A stretch of DNA of 11,306 nucleotides from NCBI GenBank assembly GCA_034428395.1, contig DAOUHX010000308.1, positions 1 through 11,306 of the forward strand. Direction: 5' to 3'. The translations under genes and the position numbers were made by a program. The DNA comes from Bin5 sp034428395. Its GTDB lineage: Bacteria; Chloroflexota; Anaerolineae; Caldilineales; Caldilineaceae. Shown in pieces: positions 1 to 5,623 of this stretch (the first letter of the stretch is position 1; each line of letters opens with the position of its first letter). The notes below the pieces were generated by a model. That model saw only the letters and a list, made by a program, of their open reading frames with translations. It was not told where the DNA came from and did not search any database.

Positions 1-934
1 AGATTCGATGGGGCTGCCCGCTGTCCAGGCAACTGCAGAGGTGCTCCAGCTGGTGCGTAAACTGGTAAGTGGGTGGGAAATTGATCTCCTCTATGCCGTC
101 GGCGCTGTGATGCTCCAGCGTCACCGGCAGGCTCTCGTTGTTCCAGGCCTTGTCAGCGCGCAGCAGCCCATCATACCCGCTGATCTCCACATATTGCGAA
201 GCCCACGAATCGAACCCCACCGAAATTTGCGCGCTGCGACCGCCGGGGAAGATGAGCGAAATATAGGCCGCGTCCTCGACTTCGCCGCCCGGGACCTTGG
301 CGGCAAAGACCCGTTCGGGTTCCTCGTCAAAAATGAACCGTGCGTGGTGGATGTTGTAGCAAGCCAGGTCGTAAATCGCGCCGCCTCCTTTGCTGCGGTT
401 GAAACGCCAGTTGCTCTCAGGATCTAGCCGCCTCTCCGCCGGCACGTTGGTGCAGAAGGTGCTGCGGATATTCTGCAGTGGGCCTATGCCCCCCTGCTTG
501 ATGATCTCCTGCGCCATCAGATGCATCGGATGATGGCGAAACTTGAACGCTTCGGCTATCAGCACGCCGTTCGCCTCTGCAGCCGCCGCGAGCGCCTCCG
601 CCTCCGGGGCGCTCTGTGTAAACGGCTTCTCACACAGAATCGCACGCACGCGGCGCGACTCCGCCAGCTGAATTCCGACCTGAGCGTGATACGCGCCCCA
701 AACACAGATCACGGCGATGTCGTACTTGTCGGCAGCCAGCATCTCCTCGATCGAAGTATACACATTGGGCACCTGGAACTGCTGCCTGAATCGTTCAAGG
801 GCCTCCGGCGAAAGATCGCAGACCGCCACTAGCTCGGCCTTGTCTGTATTCGCACATGCCCTGGCATGACCCCGAGATATGCCGCCCGTCCCCACCAGCG
901 CAACCCGATATCTCTCTTGCGATTCAGATTCCAT
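1..934 (-). CDS. Gfo/Idh/MocA-family NAD(P)-dependent oxidoreductase, C-terminus off the left edge
   Basis: Reading the minus strand from the ATG at 934-932 gives 311 uninterrupted codons to the window edge. Residues 11-23 (VALVGTGGISRGH) form the Rossmann nucleotide-binding motif. EKP at 102-104 is the family's cofactor/active-site signature, with the Lys normally catalytic. It is followed by EAFKFRHHP at 128-136, and further on by the GGGAIYDLACYNIHHARF segment that opens the C-terminal alpha/beta substrate domain. Family members are usually 330-400 residues, so probably only the last few dozen are missing. There is no signal peptide, so it should be cytosolic. The start is supported by an AAGGAAGG ribosome-binding site at 941-948, six bases upstream. 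The family oxidises or reduces sugars, inositols and dihydrodiols. The EAF..RHHP and DLACY segments resemble the glucose-fructose oxidoreductase/dihydrodiol dehydrogenase branch, but the substrate cannot be read. It is divergent from the M81 peptidase gene. Confidence 0.93.
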   Translation of the reverse strand, partial: MESESQERYRVALVGTGGISRGHARACANTDKAELVAVCDLSPEALERFRQQFQVPNVYTSIEEMLAADKYDIAVICVWGAYHAQVGIQLAESRRVRAILCEKPFTQSAPEAEALAAAAEANGVLIAEAFKFRHHPMHLMAQEIIKQGGIGPLQNIRSTFCTNVPAERRLDPESNWRFNRSKGGGAIYDLACYNIHHARFIFDEEPERVFAAKVPGGEVEDAAYISLIFPGGRSAQISVGFDSWASQYVEISGYDGLLRADKAWNNESLPVTLEHHSADGIEEINFPPTYQFTHQLEHLCSCLDSGQPHRI

Positions 935-1010
935 GCTCTGCCTTCCTTTCAGAACGGCTATGAAAACCAACGCGCCGGGCTCTTCGCGGCCATCCCTCTG
1001 CTCAGGTTGT

Positions 1011-1040
1011 ATAGTACCCTGCGCCCGCCAAATATGCTAA
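1011..1040 (-). promoter_or_regulatory. Possible sigma-70-type promoter for the oxidoreductase gene
   Basis: On the minus strand, TTAGCA (1040-1035) and TACTAT (1016-1011) are separated by 18 bases and lie about 80 bases before the oxidoreductase start. Each hexamer differs from the consensus at two positions, so this is only a weak match. It falls in the 203-base divergent region (935-1137), which must hold promoters for both flanking genes. I found no equally good pair for the plus-strand gene. The best -10-like element there is TATGCT at 1033-1038, and it lacks a well-spaced -35. Confidence 0.25.
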
Positions 1041-1137
1041 CATTGCCGTCGAACTGTGACCCGCTCGATGTGCAGGCACAGCACCGTTTCAGGCCTATCG
1101 CGTGAACCCAACATTCGATTAAGGAAAGGTTGATTCC

Positions 1138-2589
1138 ATGAAGGTTTTCGCTGGCGGAGTCGCAACCGAAACCAACACATTCTCACCAATGCCGACCGGC
1201 ATGAGAGACTATCTGGTTGTTCGTCCAGGCGATGAGGTCGAGAAAGGCACGATGACAGCCTTCGACCAATTCGAGTCCTGCACAATTGCTCGCGGCTGGG
1301 ACTATGTCTTCGGCCTTTACGCCTGGGCACAGCCCGCAGGCGTAACAACCCGCGTCACCTACGAAAGCCTTCGAGATGAACTCCTTGAACGTCTGCAGGA
1401 GGCACTGCCCGTAGACATCGTCCTGCTTGGCCTGCACGGCGCCATGGTGGCCGACGGCTATGACGACTGCGAGACCGACATCATAGAGCGCGTCCGGCAG
1501 ATCGTCGGCCCGGAGGCTAAGATCGGTGTCGAGCTCGACCTTCACTGCGACGTGACCCAGTCGATGATCGACACGGCCGATGCAATTGTGCTCTACAAAG
1601 AATACCCGCACACCGATGTCGCAAATCGCGCCGCCGATCTCTTCAAGATCGTCGCCGACGCCGCCGAAGGGAAGACCAAGCCGACGATGGCCCTCTTTGA
1701 CTGCCGCATGATCGGTCTCTATCTCACGCCAAACCAGCCGCTTCGCGGCCTGGTCGATGATCTGCTGGCAATGGAAGGCAACGACGGGCTCCTTTCGGTT
1801 TCCCTTGTCCACTGCTTCCCCTGGGGCGACGTGTCCACCTGCGGTGCGCAGTCGCTGGCCATCACCGACGGCGACCCGGTGCAGGCCGCGCGCGTCGCCG
1901 AAGAAGTCGGCCTCAGATTCTTCGCTATGCGCCATGAGCTTGACCAGGTGCCCTGGTCAATCGACGAAGCCCTCGACCAGGCCCTGGCCGCTGACAGCGG
2001 GCCGGTTGTGATCGCCGACCGCGCCGACAACGCCGGCGGCGGCGCCCCCAGCGACTCCACCTTCATGCTCAGGGCGATGCTGGAGCGCGGTATCGAGAAC
2101 GCCGGCGTCGCGATGATCTGGGACCCGATCGCTGTTCAGACCGCCATCTCGGGCGGCGTCGGCGCCAATCTGGACATTCGCCTCGGCGGCAAGATGGGCC
2201 GGATGTCCGGCAATCCACTGGACCTGCGCGTGAAAGTCGCCGGCGTCGTCGAAGGCATGTTCCAGGAGTGGCCGCAGCAGGGCGATCCCATGCGCATTCC
2301 CTGCGGCGATTCCGTCTGCCTGCACTGCAACGGCATCGACATCATCGTCAGCAGCCGGCGCGTACAACCCTTCAGCCCGGACGTCTACACAAACTTCGGC
2401 ATCGACGTCGCCAGCAAGAAAATCCTGGTCGTCAAATCTTCGCAGCACTTCTTTGCGGGCTATGCGCCGATCGCCTCTGAGATCATCTACATGGCCGCGC
2501 CCGGTGCAGTCGCCCCCCGTTACACCGAGATTCCGTTCCAGCGCGTTGATCTTCACAAATACCCATGGGTCGACGACCCTTTCGCCTGA
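1138..2589 (+). CDS. M81-family metallopeptidase (microcystinase MlrC-like)
   Basis: This 483-residue protein has the length and layout of the M81/MlrC family. The N-terminal signature is GGVATETNTFSP (residues 6-17). GLHGAM gives His100, the segment 131-140 (VELDLHCDVT) gives Asp134 and His136, and YPHTD gives His158. The 22-residue spacing between His136 and His158 and the 36 residues between His100 and His136 match the zinc-ligand/active-site spacing described for Sphingomonas MlrC, so it should be a catalytically competent zinc hydrolase. The C-terminal half (from about 190) is the MlrC C-terminal domain, containing RADNAGGGAPSDST (295-308). The ATG follows a GGAAAGG ribosome-binding site at 1123-1129 by eight bases. 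There is no signal peptide, so it should be cytosolic. MlrC cleaves linearised microcystin products, but most homologues are far from cyanobacterial toxins and probably hydrolyse other small peptides or amides. I would not infer microcystin degradation here. Confidence 0.93.
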   Translation: MKVFAGGVATETNTFSPMPTGMRDYLVVRPGDEVEKGTMTAFDQFESCTIARGWDYVFGLYAWAQPAGVTTRVTYESLRDELLERLQEALPVDIVLLGLHGAMVADGYDDCETDIIERVRQIVGPEAKIGVELDLHCDVTQSMIDTADAIVLYKEYPHTDVANRAADLFKIVADAAEGKTKPTMALFDCRMIGLYLTPNQPLRGLVDDLLAMEGNDGLLSVSLVHCFPWGDVSTCGAQSLAITDGDPVQAARVAEEVGLRFFAMRHELDQVPWSIDEALDQALAADSGPVVIADRADNAGGGAPSDSTFMLRAMLERGIENAGVAMIWDPIAVQTAISGGVGANLDIRLGGKMGRMSGNPLDLRVKVAGVVEGMFQEWPQQGDPMRIPCGDSVCLHCNGIDIIVSSRRVQPFSPDVYTNFGIDVASKKILVVKSSQHFFAGYAPIASEIIYMAAPGAVAPRYTEIPFQRVDLHKYPWVDDPFA

Positions 2590-3083
2590 CCTGAACTGCC
2601 CGTCCAATGAGACCCGGAAGTTCCGCCCAGCGGCCGCGCAGTCGTAGTGCCCATGAGTCCAGGCCGCCACTTCTCTGAGAATTCGCAGTCTGTCGGGGGA
2701 TACATAGGAGAAGCCAACACGAACAGCCGATTTCGACCAAAGAAGCGAAATTGCCTACGAAAGCCAGCCCCACGAGCTATCGTAGAACCATGACCGGCGT
2801 GACCAGCGCCGGCACCGGCATGATATACAGCGTGACCTGCATCACGTCACCCAAACCCTGGCAACAACAGTCAGGCCTATCCGCAGCACGAAAGGCCAAA
2901 ACGACCGATCCAATGACGAAAAGTGATGAAGACAGCCAAATACCCGAGCAAATGGTTCTCAAGTGTGCTACGCTGGTATCGACAGCAAAAACCGGCCAAG
3001 GCAACGAGAGACGAGACTCTGTAAGTCAGGAATGAAAAACGCAAAAACACTTTCAAGAGCGATTCGCTCTCCGTATATCCGCT

Positions 3084-3113
3084 GGCAGGAGACCGCCGAG
3101 CCTGCCGTCTCCT
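3084..3113. repeat. Overlapping inverted repeats (two mutually exclusive hairpins)
   Basis: GGCAGG (3084-3089) pairs with CCTGCC (3101-3106). The overlapping AGGAGAC (3087-3093) pairs with GTCTCCT (3107-3113). Both stems share bases, so only one can form at a time. A third small hairpin lies just upstream: AGAGCG (3056-3061), loop ATT, CGCTCT (3065-3070). No T-tract follows, so these are not classical terminators. They may be chance or part of a regulatory RNA. Confidence 0.4.
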
Positions 3114-3130
3114 ATCGTCGTAAAAATGGA

Positions 3131-3170
3131 TGTGACCCGACTTGACCGGACTTCATCGGACCTGACCGGA
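3131..3170. repeat. Degenerate 10-bp tandem array (CTTGACCGGA type), four units
   Basis: Four consecutive decamers are TGTGACCCGA, CTTGACCGGA, CTTCATCGGA and CCTGACCGGA. They are imperfect copies of one 10-bp unit, placed directly before the 132-bp tandem duplication. The unit length is not a multiple of three and no gene is evident across it. Confidence 0.75.
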
Positions 3171-3175
3171 CGCAA

Positions 3176-3448
3176 CGCGGCCCTTCGTGTGAATTCGTGT
3201 CCTTCGTGGATCGCAACGCTATAACGAGCGCCGTCTGTCAGGACACTTGGCTACTCTGCCACGCCAATGCGAACAAGGGACTTAACCCTACAACCGCCAT
3301 TCGCGCCCGCGGCCCTTCGTGTGAATTCGTGTCCTTCGTGGATCGCAACGCTATAGCAAGCGCCGTCTGTCAGGACACTTGGCTACTCTGCCACGCCAAT
3401 GCGAACAAGGGACTTAACCCTACAACCGCCATTCGCGCCCGCGGCCCT
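3176..3448. repeat. 132-bp tandem duplication (two units plus 9 bases)
   Basis: Unit 1 (3176-3307) and unit 2 (3308-3439) are nearly identical. I find only two base differences, both in the short stretch after CGCTATA (AACGAG versus AGCAAG). Nine bases of a third unit follow (3440-3448) before the sequence diverges. Each unit opens with three TTCGTG motifs spaced nine to ten bases apart (3184, 3194 and 3203 in unit 1). The unit length is exactly 44 codons, which makes a repetitive open frame from a GTG at 3197 to 3478. With no ribosome-binding site or domain, I regard that frame as incidental. The near identity points to a recent duplication. Confidence 0.93.
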
Positions 3449-3600
3449 GCCGCAACTCGGCACTTTGCGACCCATTAAATCCGACTGCGCATCCTGCGCA
3501 CCTCCCCCCAACCATACAGAGCGCACCGCCGCGCTCTCTGCCCAGCCTTGCGGCATCCCTACACCTGCTCGCAAATCCGCCAAAGGCCTTTTTTCCGTAC

Positions 3601-3670
3601 GTCTCAGATCGTCTCAGATCGTCTCAGATCGTCTCAGATCGTCTGGGATCGTCTGAGATCGTCCGAGCGC
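3601..3670. repeat. 10-bp tandem array (GTCTCAGATC), six to seven units
   Basis: Four perfect GTCTCAGATC units (3601-3640) are followed by GTCTGGGATC, GTCTGAGATC and a degenerate GTCCGAGCGC. Every intact unit ends in GATC, so GATC sites recur at exact 10-bp intervals. The perfect units at one end and decayed units at the other look like a slippage-expanded microsatellite ageing from one side. Confidence 0.95.
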
Positions 3671-3747
3671 ACCGCCGCCCACCGCCCGCCATATCCGCAG
3701 AATTGCCGAAATGTTCGCCCGATTCTGCCTGCCAAACCGGCAAAAAG

Positions 3748-3787
3748 CGCGTCATTTCGCGTCAATACGCGTCACTTCGCGCCAAAA
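3748..3787. repeat. Degenerate 10-bp array (CGCGTCANTT type), four units
   Basis: Consecutive decamers CGCGTCATTT, CGCGTCAATA, CGCGTCACTT and CGCGCCAAAA share a CGCGTCA core. The unit sequence is unrelated to the other arrays in this stretch, but the period is again 10 bp. Confidence 0.8.
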
Positions 3788-3817
3788 CGCCCATGAGAAA
3801 AAAGCCTCTCCTCGACA

Positions 3818-3842
3818 TTTGGGAGTCGTTGACACTCCCAAA
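3818..3842. repeat. Inverted repeat with 9-bp arms
   Basis: TTTGGGAGT (3818-3826) and ACTCCCAAA (3834-3842) are perfect reverse complements around a seven-base loop CGTTGAC. The arm shares TTTGGGA with the repeat array at 4077-4106. On either strand the outer arms supply only a short T or A run, so it could act as a weak bidirectional terminator or as a dimeric protein-binding site. Confidence 0.6.
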
Positions 3843-4006
3843 AACTGGTCAACAATTCTTGGCATCTACAGCATGTCTTCGTTCAGTGCTAACTTCAATT
3901 CCCCTGTTTCTTTGCGCGCAGACCGCCGCGCGAGCCGTAGCCGTCACCTGTGTCCATCACAAGAATCAGATGAACTGTAGTTCAGGCAAATGTCAACGAG
4001 CACTAG

Positions 4007-4027
4007 AAACTCAAAACTCAAGACTCA
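4007..4027. repeat. 7-bp tandem array (AAACTCA), three units
   Basis: AAACTCA, AAACTCA and AGACTCA follow each other, then a partial AAACC. It sits in a locally A-rich stretch (about 3990-4070) whose composition differs from the GC-rich flanks. Confidence 0.7.
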
Positions 4028-4076
4028 AAACCAACAAGACACCCCTTCCCGAAAGAAAAAAATAACTCGACTTTTT

Positions 4077-4110
4077 GGGACATTTGGGGACATTTGGGGA
4101 CATATGTCCC
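4077..4110. repeat. 10-bp array GGGACATTTG x3 ending in a 14-bp palindrome
   Basis: GGGACATTTG (4077-4086), GGGACATTTG (4087-4096) and GGGACATATG (4097-4106) are consecutive decamers. The last one plus TCCC forms the perfect palindrome GGGACATATGTCCC (4097-4110). Half-sites in phase on one face of the helix next to a full two-fold site would suit a cooperatively binding regulator, but no flanking gene start is close (the next is at 4829). Confidence 0.85.
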
Positions 4111-4296
4111 ACTTTCACGCCAATAACGAAAGAACCTCGGTCCCGTGAGAAGAAGGATCCGGACGACCGCAATGTCAGATAAACACATGCGAACGAGGGC
4201 ACAAACAGCCGGAAGAACCAGGACCGATCTGGCAGGTCGAGAATATAGAAACTCTCGGTCTCATTCGGGATCTAGTTTGAATGGGGAAAACAGGGC

Positions 4297-4314
4297 GGCT
4301 CGGCACAACGAGCC
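4297..4314. repeat. Short inverted repeat (6-bp arms)
   Basis: GGCTCG (4297-4302) and CGAGCC (4309-4314) flank a six-base loop. Read on the minus strand, the hairpin is followed after a few bases by TGTTTTCC, a poor T-tract. It could be a remnant terminator of a lost minus-strand gene, or chance. Confidence 0.3.
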
Positions 4315-4811
4315 AAGAGTTGGCATTGTGGTCTGCCGCATAGGCCCTGGACAGAGCCAAGCCAGTCGTCAAGTAACGGTGACAAGAGGGCAGCAGGATT
4401 GGCCCCCCATTCGGCTTCGTCCTCAAGTTGCAATGTCTCGAAAACAGGCTCCCCTTCAACCACATTGAATGACCTGCGTCATGGGCTACTTCAAGCAAGA
4501 CTTCCACGACAGGATCGTTTGGGCGCAACTGGGGTGTCGAGACGCCAAATGTGCAGTCACCCTTACAGTGCCAATTGAGGACGCGGCATATGCTGACACT
4601 ATCAGCAACATCTGCGGCCCTCGCGTTTCTTTGGGCAGGGACAGCCGCACACGCCGGGAAAAGTGCGAACCTAAACGAACTTCGGTCATTCGTCTGAGCC
4701 CGAGAGGAACTGAAAGTGACTACAGTACGTCTACCTAGTGATAGGTCCTTTTCTCTGGAGCGCATTGGCAATTCCGGCAACAAGCCTGCCCACCAGTTCC
4801 TTGAAGAATTC

Positions 4812-4820
4812 AGGGGGAGG
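4812..4820 (+). promoter_or_regulatory. Strong ribosome-binding site of the SIMPL-domain gene
   Basis: AGGGGGAGG lies eight bases before the ATG at 4829. It is the strongest Shine-Dalgarno match in the window, and it fixes the start that gives an intact signal peptide. Confidence 0.85.
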
Positions 4821-4828
4821 AAAAACCT

Positions 4829-5587
4829 ATGAAGAACAGATTTCTTGTAATGGTGTGCGCCTTGGCGCTCGCTTTTCTGCCGACTATCTCCTTGGCCGCT
4901 TCCGCCGCGGAGGAGACGTTGCCCGATCCGGATCCGACTCTTTCCGTTTTGGGCTTCGGCACTGCCTCCGCCGTACCCGACAGCGTGCAAGTAAAAGTAC
5001 AGCTGGGCCAGGGGCAGTCCTTCGGCCCTGGTGCGCCCCAATTTGAGATTCCTGATGCTGCCGGATTGGAGCGAGTGCGAAGCTACTTGATCGAGAACGG
5101 GGTTGCCGAGAGCTCGATTCAAGTGGACTTCTTCAGCCGCAGCTTTCCACTTGGCATGTTGATGCCTGGAAGCTCGATCTCATTCGCATACCCTGTCCCG
5201 GAGGGCCTGCGCGACTTTCTGCAAACAATGGTGGTCGAGTTGGCGGCAGAACGGGGGCCCGCAATTCAAGACGTGCAATTTGCCTATCTGGTCGATGACT
5301 GCGGCGTGATCGAGGAAGCGGCAATGAAGACCGCGCTCGAAAACGCAAGGAAGCGCGCAGAGACGCTCGCCGACCTGCTGCAGATGAGTGTCGGGCGTGT
5401 CATTTCTGTCGCCGAAGAAAACTCGGCAAACATTGCGGTCGGCGCCTCCGGCGGCTGCATTGCCCTGACGGGCCTTCGGTCCTTCGGCATCGATTCAGTG
5501 ATGGGCATGATGAGCCCACTAACCAATTCAGTGGAGAAAGTAGAAGTCGGAGTCCTTCTAAGAGCGACATTTGCACTCGAACCGTGA
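4829..5587 (+). CDS. Secreted SIMPL-domain (DUF541) protein
   Basis: This 252-residue protein begins with a classic signal peptide: positively charged MKNR, a hydrophobic core to about residue 22, and a likely cleavage site after an Ala-rich SLAASAA segment (21-27). The mature part opens with LSVLGFGTASAVPDSVQVKV (38-57), the SIMPL/DUF541 opening (G.G...PD.v.v.v). The middle helix-rich part contains MKTALENARKRAETLADLLQ (166-185), the usual A..NAR.RAE.LA..L motif, followed by VGRVISVAEE (188-197). It closes with a beta strand, VEKVEVGVLLRATFAL (235-250). Length and layout fit the family, whose members are periplasmic or exported. The name comes from an interaction with a mammalian kinase, and the bacterial role is largely unknown (BP26 and oxidative-stress links are reported). 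It starts the plus-strand run, and the E2 gene begins 36 bases after its stop, suggesting co-transcription. Confidence 0.88.
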   Translation: MKNRFLVMVCALALAFLPTISLAASAAEETLPDPDPTLSVLGFGTASAVPDSVQVKVQLGQGQSFGPGAPQFEIPDAAGLERVRSYLIENGVAESSIQVDFFSRSFPLGMLMPGSSISFAYPVPEGLRDFLQTMVVELAAERGPAIQDVQFAYLVDDCGVIEEAAMKTALENARKRAETLADLLQMSVGRVISVAEENSANIAVGASGGCIALTGLRSFGIDSVMGMMSPLTNSVEKVEVGVLLRATFALEP

Positions 5588-5623
5588 GACGGATCAAAGG
5601 CGTCGAATTGAAAGGTCAACTCC

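Larger units (their letters stand above)
2590..4828. other. 2.2-kb intergenic stretch without a convincing gene, rich in short repeats
   Basis: Neither strand offers an open frame with a recognisable domain, a good ribosome-binding site and sensible composition. The frames present are short, low in complexity or created by repeats. From 2590 to about 3050 I see nothing beyond minor palindromes (CGGAA-g-TTCCG at 2615-2625; CCGGCG/CGCCGG arms at 2794-2812). From 3131 to 4110 the stretch holds a 132-bp tandem duplication, several arrays of about 10 bp period, a 7-bp array, an inverted repeat and a palindrome, listed separately. From 4140 to about 4740 the sequence looks ordinary, with some frame-shifted coding flavour on the minus strand. 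No clear rho-independent terminator follows the M81 gene. Confidence 0.7.

Noticed and set aside
1183..1935. Long minus-strand frame (250 codons) opposite the M81 gene
   Set aside because: It is a shadow of the strongly supported plus-strand gene, produced by GC-rich codon bias. The same applies to the minus-strand frames at 1957-2670, 5786-6664 and 8403-9230 and to the plus-strand frames at 8-427, 521-832 and 10580-11152.
1138..2589. Calling the M81 protein mlrC with a role in microcystin degradation
   Set aside because: The metal ligands fit the family, but no mlrA, mlrB or mlrD neighbours are visible and most M81 members are unrelated to toxin breakdown.
2777..3004. Minus-strand frame of 75 codons with two hydrophobic stretches, possibly a small membrane protein
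   Set aside because: It begins at a TTG with no Shine-Dalgarno sequence and an in-frame stop shortly upstream, and it contains a CCC cluster atypical of such proteins. Hydrophobic runs in anti-coding frames are common.
3197..3478. Plus-strand open frame of 93 codons with an internal 44-residue repeat
   Set aside because: It exists because the 132-bp duplication happens to be divisible by three. It starts at a GTG without a ribosome-binding site, matches no family I know, and ends just past the duplication.
3582..3591. AAAGGCCTTT followed by T residues as a rho-independent terminator
   Set aside because: It is a 10-bp palindrome with no loop and too little GC to form a stable terminator hairpin, and no gene ends nearby.
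3601..3670. The GATC-containing decamer array as a CRISPR array or a replication origin
   Set aside because: The units are directly abutting without spacers, which excludes CRISPR. There is no dnaA gene or DnaA-box cluster, and the repeats are better explained as a simple tandem expansion.
4175..5122. Minus-strand open frame of 315 codons
   Set aside because: Its first part is antisense to the well-supported SIMPL gene, its composition is rich in Ser/Arg/Cys without domains, and it has no ribosome-binding site. The part beyond the SIMPL gene is discussed as a possible decayed region instead.
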